Source of the DNA: JANMDU01 sp031375105
GTDB taxonomy: Bacteria > Pseudomonadota > Gammaproteobacteria > Burkholderiales > Burkholderiaceae_C
Length of the DNA: 64,000 nt
Reading direction: 5' to 3'
Assembly (NCBI GenBank): GCA_031375105.1
Contig: JANMHJ010000047.1
Coordinates: forward strand, 1 to 64,000
The translations under genes and the position numbers were made by a program. This document shows, one piece after another, positions 18,975 to 26,785 of this stretch (position 1 is the first letter of the stretch; every line of letters starts with the position of its first letter). The notes beneath the pieces are model-generated. The model was not told the origin of the DNA. It was given only the letters and a program-made list of their open reading frames with translations, and made no database searches.

Positions 18975-20938
18975 ATGATGCGGCTGTTTTGCTTGCGCCA
19001 CAAGAAACGCAAACCATGCCTGGCGTTGGTTTGCTTGGCGCGGCCTTGCCCAGCAGCGTGGATTTGATTCGCCAAGAAGAGCAACGGCGCTTTGAGCGCT
19101 TTATTTATTTGGGCACGGCGGGCATGTGGCTGACGGCGCTTTTGCTCTGCGCCGTGGTGTATGCGCTGGAGCCAGCGGCGCGGCAGATGGCTTGGCTGTG
19201 GGGCGGCGTGTTTACGCTGCTGATGCTGGGCACGGCGATCAGCTGGGCGCTGGTGGGGCGGCATCAGCCTTCCATGGATGCGCGCGATCTGTGGCACAAA
19301 GTGATCGTGATAGCGCATGGATTGATGTGGGCGCTGCCGCCTTTGATTTTTTTTGCACCCGATCAGCCGCTGGTGACGCTGTTTATGGTGTGCATGGTGT
19401 GCGGCATGTCGGCTGGGGGGGTGTCGATCTTCGGCACGCGCCCTGTTTTGTATGGGTTGATTTTCGTACCACCTTATCTGGCGCAGATTGTGGTGTTTGG
19501 CTGGCATGGCTTGCAGACAGGCGATGCGTTTCATGGCCTGATGGGCGCTGCGATGGTGCTTTTGCTTTCCGTGAATTTGATCTTCAGCCGCTTTACATGG
19601 GCCACGCTGAATCGCTCGATCGTGCTGGCTTACGAAAACCAAGAGTTGGTGCAGCAGCTCAAAAATCAAACCGAGCAACTGAGCAAAACCACGCGCGCCG
19701 CTCAAGAGGCCAATACCGCAAAAACCAAATTCCTCGCCGCTGCTAGCCACGATTTGCGCCAGCCGGTGCATGCGCTCAATCTGTTTGTGGAGGTGCTCTC
19801 GGGCACGCAGCTGAGCGACAAGCAAGCCACGATGGTGCAGCATATTCGCGCGGCCAGCCTAGCCAGCCGCGAGATGCTCAACACGCTGCTGGACTATTCG
19901 CGAATTGAGGCAGGCGTTATGACACCCAAGCCGTGCCCCACACAACTTGCGCCCTTGCTGCGCACATTGGAAGATGAATTCGGCCCCCAAGCCGATGGTC
20001 GTAAGCTGGTTTACCGCACACGAGACACCGATTGCATGGCGATGTGTGACTCGACGATGACGGCGCTGATTTTGCGCAATTTTGTGAGCAATGCTCTGCG
20101 CTACACGCATGAGGGCGGTATCTTGGTCTGCGCACGGCGGCGCGGCGTGGAGGTGATCGTGCAGGTCATGGACACGGGCGTAGGCATTGCGCGTGAGCAT
20201 TGGGATGATGTGTTTAAGGAATTTCGCCAACTGGGCAATGAGGAGCGAGATCGGCAAAAGGGCTTGGGGCTGGGCTTGGCGATTGCCAAGGGCTTGGCGC
20301 AAAGCATGAGCGCGCGCATTGAGCTCAATTCACGGCTGGGGCATGGCTCAGTGTTTACACTTTGCTTGCAAGCGCTGGATGGCGAAGGCACGCGCAGCTC
20401 GACGGATGGCATGGCCACAGCCACAACCACAGCGATTGAACGCAGCGGCGCGGCAGTGCGCTCGGGTGGCTGGATGGTGTCAGCCTTGCATGCGCCGCCG
20501 CCTGCCATTGAGCCCGCAGATACTTTGCATGCGCTCCAAGGCATGAAGCTGCTGGTGGTGGACGATGAAGAGGCGGTGCGCCTGAGCATGGAGGCTTTGC
20601 TGAGCAGTTGGGGCTGCGAGGTGAAGACGGCTGAAGGCTTGGATGATGCGCTGGCGCTACATATAAATGAAGATTTCACGCCCGATTTGCTGATTACTGA
20701 CTACCGCTTGCGCGAAGGCGTGACTGGCGGTGATGTCATCCAAACGCTGCGCGGCGCTTGGGGCTCACCCGTGTCAGCCATCATCGTAACGGGCGACACC
20801 GATCCGCAGCGCATCCGCGAAGCCGCCAAACAAGAAGCTACCTTGCTGCACAAGCCGGTAGAAGCAGCCACGCTCAAGGAAGCGATATTGCAGCTTCGCA
20901 GCGTTGAAGCAGCAAACTCACAAGCTACGCTGATTTGA
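18971..20938 (+). CDS. Hybrid sensor histidine kinase with C-terminal receiver, second paralogue
   Basis: This is a 655-aa inner-membrane hybrid kinase of the same build as the one at 1275. Hydrophobic segments fill residues about 45-215, a short coiled coil follows, then HisKA with H260 in SHDLRQPVHAL. The HATPase domain has LRNFVSNALRY, DTGVGI and GLGLGLAI. The C-terminal receiver (about 530-650) has its acceptor Asp in ITDYRLREG and Lys in LLHKPV. It is coupled to the upstream regulator by a 4-nt overlap. A Thr/Ser/Ala-rich linker between HATPase and receiver is longer than in the paralogue. The 3' end overlaps the convergent sulfatase gene by 14 bp. The signal is unknown. Confidence 0.92.
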   Translation: MNDAAVLLAPQETQTMPGVGLLGAALPSSVDLIRQEEQRRFERFIYLGTAGMWLTALLLCAVVYALEPAARQMAWLWGGVFTLLMLGTAISWALVGRHQPSMDARDLWHKVIVIAHGLMWALPPLIFFAPDQPLVTLFMVCMVCGMSAGGVSIFGTRPVLYGLIFVPPYLAQIVVFGWHGLQTGDAFHGLMGAAMVLLLSVNLIFSRFTWATLNRSIVLAYENQELVQQLKNQTEQLSKTTRAAQEANTAKTKFLAAASHDLRQPVHALNLFVEVLSGTQLSDKQATMVQHIRAASLASREMLNTLLDYSRIEAGVMTPKPCPTQLAPLLRTLEDEFGPQADGRKLVYRTRDTDCMAMCDSTMTALILRNFVSNALRYTHEGGILVCARRRGVEVIVQVMDTGVGIAREHWDDVFKEFRQLGNEERDRQKGLGLGLAIAKGLAQSMSARIELNSRLGHGSVFTLCLQALDGEGTRSSTDGMATATTTAIERSGAAVRSGGWMVSALHAPPPAIEPADTLHALQGMKLLVVDDEEAVRLSMEALLSSWGCEVKTAEGLDDALALHINEDFTPDLLITDYRLREGVTGGDVIQTLRGAWGSPVSAIIVTGDTDPQRIREAAKQEATLLHKPVEAATLKEAILQLRSVEAANSQATLI

Positions 20939-22280
20939 GCGGAACATATTCATCACCCGCGCCCGGCGGAATCGGTTTGTGCTCCTTGAGTGTTTGCTCA
21001 AACGCCAAGATCATGCGGCGAATGGGCCCGCGCACCCAGCCATCGTCGATGGCAGCATCGGTTTCTTCTTTGGGATCGCGCTTGATGTTGAACAGCCAAG
21101 GCGTTTCCAAATGTTTGGGGCCCGCATTGGGCTCGCTCTCGAAGATGAAATGCAATTTCCAGTGACGCCATTTGGCGGCTCGCATTTCGTTTTTGATGTA
21201 AAAAACGAAACCTTCGCGTGCAGATTTGTCGATCTCGCTCGTCCACCAAGGCAGTTGATTGAGGCCATCGATGGGGCGATCCGTGGGGATCTGCCCGCCA
21301 CCAGAGAAAGCGAGCGTCGTGAACAAATCGGCGACGTGCATGATCTCATCGGTTACGCGGCCAGCGGCCACCCTGCCGGGCCAGCGCACGATGAGCGGCA
21401 CGCGCAGGCCGCCTTCCATCGCGGTGTGATACGTGCCCGTCCACGGCCCGGCGGTGCCGCGCCAGGGTCTGCGGAATTCGGGGCCGTTGTCGCTGGCGAA
21501 GATAAAGAGTGTGTTGTCTCGGATGCCCAGCTCATCCACGACATCTAAGAGTTGGCCGGTGCGGTGATCCAGCTCCATCATGGAATCTGCAAACTCGCCC
21601 ACGCCGCTGCGCCCTGCAAAATCTGGATGGGGGAGCGTGGGAAAGTGCAAATGGGTGAGCGGCACATAGGCGAAGAAAGGGCGCTTGGCAGCCGCCTCTT
21701 TGCGCATGAAATCTACGGTGCGCTGTGTGATCTCGCTATCAATCAGGCGGCGTTTTTCCAGGTCATAAAGCGCCACATTTTTAGCGCTCTGCCCGGCAAA
21801 GCCTTCCATCACATAGGGCAGCTCCACCACAGAAGGATCAAAGCCGGGGGCGCTGGTGAAAATGGTTTCATTGGATGTGCGCGGAATGCCATACCACTCA
21901 TCAAAGCCGCGCTGATGCGGAAAGCGGCCGTCACGATCACCCAGATGCCATTTGCCAAACATGCCGGTGGCGTAACCCGCATCTTTCAAGGTTTGCGCGA
22001 GTGTGCGCTCCCAAGGATGAATGCCTTGCGGCAAGCCTGCCGGCACAGATTGCACAGCGCCAGTGCGAATGGGGTGCCGCCCAGTCATCAACGTAGAGCG
22101 CGTGGGCACGCAATCGCTCTCCACATTGAAATTTAAAAACTTCATACCTTCGCCGGCGAGCGCATCAATACGCGGCGTGGGCGCGCCGCGCAGCGCGCCG
22201 CCGCCATAGCAGCCCAGCTCACCCCAGCCGAGGTTGTCTGCCAGCACGAGAACAATATTGGGCTGTTGCGCAGAGCTCAT
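20925..22280 (-). CDS. Arylsulfatase-family sulfatase
   Basis: This is a 451-aa protein of the formylglycine-dependent sulfatase family, hydrolysing an unidentified sulfate ester. The N-terminal metal site begins NIVLVLADNLGWGE (D15-N16). The modification signature C57-V-P-T-R matches the C-x-P-x-R consensus in which the Cys is oxidised to formylglycine. FASDNGPEFRRPWRG supplies further metal-site residues. I see no signal peptide, so it is probably cytoplasmic, or exported by an unrecognised route. An RBS (CTGGAG) lies before ATG 22280, and the gene starts 2 nt after the Bug receptor stop, so the two form an operon. The pairing suggests uptake or sensing of an organic sulfate ester or sulfonated acid. 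No formylglycine-generating enzyme is in the window. Confidence 0.88.
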   Translation of the reverse strand: MSSAQQPNIVLVLADNLGWGELGCYGGGALRGAPTPRIDALAGEGMKFLNFNVESDCVPTRSTLMTGRHPIRTGAVQSVPAGLPQGIHPWERTLAQTLKDAGYATGMFGKWHLGDRDGRFPHQRGFDEWYGIPRTSNETIFTSAPGFDPSVVELPYVMEGFAGQSAKNVALYDLEKRRLIDSEITQRTVDFMRKEAAAKRPFFAYVPLTHLHFPTLPHPDFAGRSGVGEFADSMMELDHRTGQLLDVVDELGIRDNTLFIFASDNGPEFRRPWRGTAGPWTGTYHTAMEGGLRVPLIVRWPGRVAAGRVTDEIMHVADLFTTLAFSGGGQIPTDRPIDGLNQLPWWTSEIDKSAREGFVFYIKNEMRAAKWRHWKLHFIFESEPNAGPKHLETPWLFNIKRDPKEETDAAIDDGWVRGPIRRMILAFEQTLKEHKPIPPGAGDEYVPLKSA

Positions 22281-22282
22281 AT

Positions 22283-23266
22283 TTACTCCAGAGAAATTTT
22301 GCGATCTTTGATCAGCTTGGACCAGCGTTCACGGTCTTGCACGATGCGCTGCTGAAAAGCGGCGGGCGCTGTGGGCACGATATCCATCGCAGCATTGGCA
22401 AAGCGCTGCTTCACAGAGGCCTCGGCTAGGGTTTCATCCACGCTTTGGCGCAATCGGCTCAGCACGGCAGAGGGCGTGCCTTCCGTAGCAAACAAGGCTG
22501 ACCACTGCGGCACATCGACCTCTGCCGCGCCGCTCTCGCGCAGCGTGGGTGTATCGGGCAGCATGGGCGAGCGCGTACTCGTGCTCACAGCAAGCGCCTT
22601 GAGTTTGCCGGATTTGATAAACGGCAACACCGCCGCAGCGCCGAGCACGGCCACGGGCACTTGCCCCGCAATCACATCATTGACCGCCTGCCCGCCGCCT
22701 TTGTAGGGCACGTGCAGCAAATCAATACCGAGCTGCTGCGCAAACAGCTCACCCACCAAATGCTGCAGTGAGCCTTGCCCAGAAGTGGCATAGCCGATTT
22801 GATTGGGCTTCTCGCGCGCGCGCGTTTGCAAGTCTTTGACGGAGCTGATGCCCGAGTTTGCAGTGGTGACCACGACGATCGGCTGATACGACAGCACAGC
22901 CACAGGCGTGAAGCTTTTGGTGAGATCCCAAGGCATGCTTCTGAACAGCGGCAGCAGCGAGACTGAATCTGAGGCGACTAGGAAGGTGTGATTGTCTTTC
23001 GGCGCGCGCAACACGGCCTCCACACCGAGCGCACCGTTAGCGCCGGGTCTGTTTTCAATCACCACGCTTTGCCCAAGCCGCTGCCTAAGACCTTCGGCGA
23101 CCACGCGGGCGGCAATATCGTTGGAGCCACCGGCTGGAAACGGCACGACGAAGCTCAGGGATTTGCTGGGCCAGTCTTGTGCGTTTGCTGCAAAGGGTGT
23201 CAAAGCCAGAGCAGACAGCGATACAAGCGAAATGCGGCGCGATGGAGAGAAAGAATGCGTTGACAT
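22283..23266 (-). CDS. Bug-family periplasmic solute-binding protein (tripartite tricarboxylate transporter receptor)
   Basis: This is a 327-aa periplasmic binding protein. A Sec signal peptide (about 1-29, ALALTPFAANAQ) precedes the characteristic Bug start, DWPSKSLSFVVPFPAGGSNDIAARVVAEGL, continuing to IENRPGANG; this is the family's anion-binding signature. Length is normal for Bug proteins. No TctA or TctB membrane subunits are nearby, which is usual for the many orphan Bug proteins of Burkholderiales. GGAG precedes ATG 23266. The gene heads a two-gene operon with the sulfatase and diverges from the LysR regulator at 23461, which is its likely controller. The ligand, probably a small organic acid, cannot be told from sequence. 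Confidence 0.92.
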   Translation of the reverse strand: MSTHSFSPSRRISLVSLSALALTPFAANAQDWPSKSLSFVVPFPAGGSNDIAARVVAEGLRQRLGQSVVIENRPGANGALGVEAVLRAPKDNHTFLVASDSVSLLPLFRSMPWDLTKSFTPVAVLSYQPIVVVTTANSGISSVKDLQTRAREKPNQIGYATSGQGSLQHLVGELFAQQLGIDLLHVPYKGGGQAVNDVIAGQVPVAVLGAAAVLPFIKSGKLKALAVSTSTRSPMLPDTPTLRESGAAEVDVPQWSALFATEGTPSAVLSRLRQSVDETLAEASVKQRFANAAMDIVPTAPAAFQQRIVQDRERWSKLIKDRKISLE

Positions 23267-23306
23267 GAGCTGAACTCCAGTTGGATTGAAAGCAAGGGAA
23301 GCGACG

Positions 23307-23390
23307 CCGCCTTATCTAGGCGGAATTCGTGAAGTCAATGGGTTGAATGAGCGTTGATCATCGCGTGAAAAGTTCTAGACATTCTAGAGA
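23307..23390. promoter_or_regulatory. Divergent control region with two dyads (candidate LysR operator)
   Basis: The interval between the Bug and LysR genes holds a perfect 6-bp inverted repeat (CCGCCT, 5-nt spacer, AGGCGG at 23307-23323). It also holds two TCTAGA palindromes 3 nt apart (about 23374-23388). LysR regulators commonly bind dyads in such divergent intervals; assignment to this regulator is inference. Confidence 0.4.
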
Positions 23391-23460
23391 TTACTCATCA
23401 AGGAATGCACAGTATTTCTCACAGTATCATCAGCTTTTACTGAACTCAGGAAGTCTTGCA

Positions 23461-24396
23461 ATGCCCTCTCGTCTTGACCATTTGCGCATCAAGCAGCTCA
23501 AGTTTGTGAGCCTGCTGGCTACGCAAGGCTCATTGGCGGCAACAGCGGAGGAATTGGCGATGTCGCCCTCGGCAGCGAGCATGATGCTCAAAGAGATTGA
23601 GGGCATCTTTGGTGCGAAGCTCTTTCAGCGCAAAGGCAGAGGCATGGCACTCACCGAGCAAGGGCGCGCGCTTTTGCCGCGCTGCCAAACGGTGCTCGGT
23701 GAGGTCAGCGCCATGGGCGCCTCGCTTGCACATACCGCCTCTCCCCTGCTGCGAATCGGCGCTTTCCCGCACACCACCACCACGGTGCTGCCCCAGCTCG
23801 TGCAGGCGCTGATCACAGGGCCAAGCGCTTGGCGGCTGCAATTGCTCTCTGACAGCGCCGAGCATTTGCTGCAGCAACTCATTGCTGGAGAGATTGATCT
23901 GCTCTTGGGGCAGCTACCTCGGCAAGCTGCTGGCACTTCAGCAATGGAGGGTCTGGCGCAGCGGGTGCTCTACCAAGGGCAACTCTCGGTGGTAGCCAGC
24001 CGCTCGCATCCGCTGGCCACGCGCCGGCGCTTGCAGATGGCAGATTTGCTGGATTGGCCTTGGGTGCTCCCCGGCACGCAATCCACCACCCGCGTGGCTT
24101 TGACCGATGCGTTCTTTCGGCTCGGCCTCGCGCCGCCTGTGCCTGTGGTCGAATCGCCTTCGTTTTTTTACAGCCTGTCATTGGTTGCCAACACCGATCT
24201 CTTGACCTGCTGCGCACAATCCGCCGCATTGCTGAGCAGCCATCAAACGGCGATCTTGCCGGTTGACATCGGGCTGGATCCTTCACCGGTTGCACTGATC
24301 TGGCGCAAAAATTCTGCGGAAGCGCAGCTTGCGGTGAATCGCTTGAAAGGTCAGCGCATCTCGATGTTGAACTCAAAGACATCGATTGATTTTTAG
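23461..24396 (+). CDS. LysR-family transcriptional regulator
   Basis: This is a 311-aa regulator from ATG 23461, chosen for the AGGAAG ribosome binding site and because the canonical helix-turn-helix then starts near residue 10 (IKQLKFVSLLATQGSLAATAEELAMSPSAASMMLKEIEGIFG, about 10-65). The C-terminal two-thirds form a LysR-type effector-binding domain of ordinary length. The gene diverges from the Bug-sulfatase operon and is its probable regulator, perhaps responding to the Bug ligand or a sulfatase product. An upstream in-frame extension to 23347 lacks a good start and looks non-coding. Confidence 0.9.
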   Translation: MPSRLDHLRIKQLKFVSLLATQGSLAATAEELAMSPSAASMMLKEIEGIFGAKLFQRKGRGMALTEQGRALLPRCQTVLGEVSAMGASLAHTASPLLRIGAFPHTTTTVLPQLVQALITGPSAWRLQLLSDSAEHLLQQLIAGEIDLLLGQLPRQAAGTSAMEGLAQRVLYQGQLSVVASRSHPLATRRRLQMADLLDWPWVLPGTQSTTRVALTDAFFRLGLAPPVPVVESPSFFYSLSLVANTDLLTCCAQSAALLSSHQTAILPVDIGLDPSPVALIWRKNSAEAQLAVNRLKGQRISMLNSKTSIDF

Positions 24397-24423
24397 CTGA
24401 ACTTAGAAGCAAAATAAGCCAAT

Positions 24424-24466
24424 CACCGTCATAGAATATGCGTAGTTTGCTATCAAATAGATATCA
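24424..24466 (+). repeat. Dispersed 45-bp repeat, copy 3
   Basis: The core GTCATAGAATATGCG is followed by TTGCTATCAAATAGATATC. It sits immediately downstream of the TGA stop of the MFS gene (stop at 24468-24470), between the convergent lysR and MFS genes. Confidence 0.7.
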
Positions 24467-24467
24467 C

Positions 24468-25766
24468 TCAAGCAGCAAATGCCGCAGCCCTGCCCCGATC
24501 CATATCGATTTTTTGTAGCACGATCAGGCCAATCACAAAGAGCACGGTGGTGCTAGCAATCGCAATGCGCTGATTGCCACCCGTTATCCAAGTGATGGAG
24601 CCATAAGCCAGCGGGCCGATGATGCTGGCCAAGCGTGTGGCAAAGCCCCAGAGGCCGTAAAACTCTGCGAGCTGTGCCTTGGGAGCAAACATACCGACCA
24701 TGGCGCGGCCTGCCGATTGGCTGGAGCCCATGCACACGCCAGCGAGCGCGGCGGCATACCAGAAGCCGCCTTTGCTGGTGGTGAGCGCGGCAATGATGCA
24801 GGTGGCGATCCAGCCGACCAGTGTGATGCCTAGGCCGAGCTTGTGGCCGATGCGATCTTGAAAGTAACCGAAACTAAATGCACCGACGGCTGCCGCCAAA
24901 TTCAGCACGAAGATCAGCACCATCGTCTCTTGCGGCTTAAAGCCGATCACCTGCTCCGCGTAGATCGCCGCAATCGAAATCGCCACCATCACACCGCCTT
25001 GGTAAAACACCGCGCAGAGCATCAGCCACATGAAATCTGTGTATTGGCGCGCATTTTGAAAGGTGGTTTTGAGCTGGATGAAAGATGCTTTTAGGCCGCT
25101 CTCTTGCAGAGCTTTCGGATTGGGCTGCGCGCGCTCTTTGAGCAGTTTGAAGGTGACCAAGGCCGAAGCGCCGTAGATCAACGCCGTGATGATCATCGTC
25201 ACAGGGACGAATTTTTCAGCCGGAATGCCCTTTCCTTGCGCCCAAAGTACGTAGCCCAAGCTGATGCCAAGCGCGAGCATGCCGCCAAAATAGCCAAAGC
25301 TCCAGCCCCAGCCGCTCACTTTGCCAAGCGCTTCTTGCTTGGCCAGCTCAGGCAAAAAGGCGGCAGTGAGGGACTCGCCGTAGCTGTAAAACATATTGGA
25401 GACGACGATCAGAAAGAATGCCAACACCACCGTGCCTGGCCCGGTGAATGCCAGCGCGGCTGTGCTGATCACGCAGCCCGCCGTGAAGATCATGAGATAG
25501 CGCTTCTTGGCAGCGCGCAGATCCGCCATCGCGCCAATGCTGGGCATGGTGAGCATCACGATCGCGTATGAAATCGAAAGAGCCAGCGTCCAAGCAAAGG
25601 TGGCCCACTCTGCTTTTTGCGCAATACCGCCCACGAAGTAAGCCGCATACACAGCGGTGATCACCACCGTGGTGTAGCCCGAATTGGCAAAGTCATACAT
25701 CGCCCAACCAAACACCTCACGCTTTTTCACGCCGGGGTTCAAAGCGTCTTGACTGAAGATGGCCAT
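24468..25766 (-). CDS. MFS transporter, UMF1/Atg22-like
   Basis: This is a 432-aa integral membrane protein with about 12 transmembrane segments. The opening KKREVFGWAMYDFANSGYTTVVITAVYAAYFV is the hallmark of the UMF1/Atg22-like branch of the major facilitator superfamily. A loop between segments 2 and 3 reads GAMADLRAAKKRY, a variant of the MFS motif A, and a second copy of that motif is FQDRIGHKLGL in the second half. AGGAGACCGAT precedes ATG 25766. The substrate is unknown; other family members export amino acids or are uncharacterised. The gene diverges from thymidine kinase with only about 50 bp between starts. A dispersed repeat lies at its 3' end. Confidence 0.85.
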   Translation of the reverse strand: MAIFSQDALNPGVKKREVFGWAMYDFANSGYTTVVITAVYAAYFVGGIAQKAEWATFAWTLALSISYAIVMLTMPSIGAMADLRAAKKRYLMIFTAGCVISTAALAFTGPGTVVLAFFLIVVSNMFYSYGESLTAAFLPELAKQEALGKVSGWGWSFGYFGGMLALGISLGYVLWAQGKGIPAEKFVPVTMIITALIYGASALVTFKLLKERAQPNPKALQESGLKASFIQLKTTFQNARQYTDFMWLMLCAVFYQGGVMVAISIAAIYAEQVIGFKPQETMVLIFVLNLAAAVGAFSFGYFQDRIGHKLGLGITLVGWIATCIIAALTTSKGGFWYAAALAGVCMGSSQSAGRAMVGMFAPKAQLAEFYGLWGFATRLASIIGPLAYGSITWITGGNQRIAIASTTVLFVIGLIVLQKIDMDRGRAAAFAA

Positions 25767-25819
25767 ATCGGTCTCCTGTTTTGATGATTATGTGCGTTAT
25801 CCTTGTCAAAATTATTTCT

Positions 25820-26404
25820 ATGGCCAAACTGTATTTTCGCTACGCCGCGATGAACGCCGGCAAATCGACCGCCCTGCTGCAAGCCGCTTTCAACTACGAA
25901 GAGCGCGGTATGCGCATTGTGTTGCTCACCGCCGAGCTAGACAACCGCGATGGCCACGGCAAGATTGCTTCGCGCTTAGGTCTGGCGCGCGATGCGGTCA
26001 CTTTCAATCCCCAGCAATCCATGGCCGAGCGTATTGCGGTAGCACAGCAGGAAGCTTGGATCTCCAAATTGGCTTGCGTGCTGATCGATGAAGCGCAATT
26101 TCTCACGCTCGCCCAAGTGGAGGAACTTCACCGCTGGGCGCATGAAAACCGCACGCCGGTGATGTGCTACGGCCTGCGCAGTGATTTTCAGGGTAAGGCT
26201 TTTGAAGGTTCAGCCGCCCTGCTGGTGCTCGGTGACGACGTGGAAGAGATGAAAACGATTTGCGATTGCGGTAAAAAAGCCAGCATGAACGCCCGCTTTG
26301 ACGATGAAGGCAACCGCATCTTTGAGGGCGATCAGGTGCTGATTGGCGGCAACACGCGCTATCGGGCGCTCTGCCCAGATTGTTTTTACGACGTGGCGCG
26401 GTAG
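25820..26404 (+). CDS. tdk: Thymidine kinase
   Basis: This is a 194-aa type II thymidine kinase, phosphorylating thymidine (and deoxyuridine) with ATP for nucleotide salvage. The start at ATG 25820 gives the canonical MAKLYFRYAAMNAGKST, with the P-loop within the first 16 residues; an upstream in-frame ATG would add 13 unlike residues. The Walker-B-like CVLIDEAQFL carries the catalytic acid. The lasso/zinc region has ICDCGKKA and LCPDCF, so the four-Cys structural zinc site is complete. Length is typical. There is no strong Shine-Dalgarno sequence. It is a housekeeping gene unrelated to its neighbours. Confidence 0.95.
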   Translation: MAKLYFRYAAMNAGKSTALLQAAFNYEERGMRIVLLTAELDNRDGHGKIASRLGLARDAVTFNPQQSMAERIAVAQQEAWISKLACVLIDEAQFLTLAQVEELHRWAHENRTPVMCYGLRSDFQGKAFEGSAALLVLGDDVEEMKTICDCGKKASMNARFDDEGNRIFEGDQVLIGGNTRYRALCPDCFYDVAR

Positions 26405-26417
26405 AGAAACACCTCGC

Positions 26418-26753
26418 TCAAGGTTTTTTCTCTTCTGGCTTGGTTTCATCTTTCTTGGGCAATTGGCCTGTTGCGCCCACGCTGACTGAGCCGCCCCCTG
26501 TGCCCACGCCCACCGAGCCAGACACCGTGCCGCCCGAGCCGACGCTCACACCCACGCCGCCCATGCGACCAATCGGCACGCTGATGCCCACGCTCGTGCC
26601 CACGCCAGCGCAGGCGCTGAGCAAGGCCAAGCTGGCCGCGATCACCGATATTTTCAAGGAAAAACGGCTATTTGCCGTTATAAAATCAGCATAGTTTGCT
26701 ATTGAATTAATAGCATTCGTGACACGGATGAAAGGTGAAGAATGGGGGCGCAT
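26418..26753 (-). CDS. Small Gly/Val/Ser-rich lipoprotein with repeat-extended signal peptide
   Basis: From ATG 26753 this is 111 aa. That start is chosen because GGAGCTACC precedes it. The hydrophobic stretch ISVIAASLALLSAC ends in a lipobox whose Cys would be lipidated. The mature protein is low-complexity (VGTSVGISVPIGRMGGVGVSVGSG and similar), ending in a Lys/Glu/Pro tail. A copy of the dispersed repeat is translated in frame between the start and the hydrophobic core, giving an unusually long N-region (about 33 residues, including NAINSIANYADFITANS). A TTG near 26655 could give a conventional short leader, but it has no ribosome site. Function unknown; it lies just downstream of soxB. 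Confidence 0.6.
   Translation of the reverse strand: MRPHSSPFIRVTNAINSIANYADFITANSRFSLKISVIAASLALLSACAGVGTSVGISVPIGRMGGVGVSVGSGGTVSGSVGVGTGGGSVSVGATGQLPKKDETKPEEKKP
26667..26714 (+). repeat. Dispersed 45-bp repeat, copy 4, inside the lipoprotein leader
   Basis: TGCCGTTATAAAATCAGC is followed by a perfect hairpin: TGCTATT, five bases, AATAGCA. It is read in frame on the minus strand within the signal peptide of the lipoprotein at 26418-26753. Confidence 0.8.
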
Positions 26754-26785
26754 GGTAGCTCCAGCAAAGCAAGATGCAAATAGTG

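Noticed and set aside
18854..19843. 329-codon minus-strand frame
   Set aside because: It is antisense to the second hybrid kinase, has a composition rich in His, Gln and Arg, and shows no domain.
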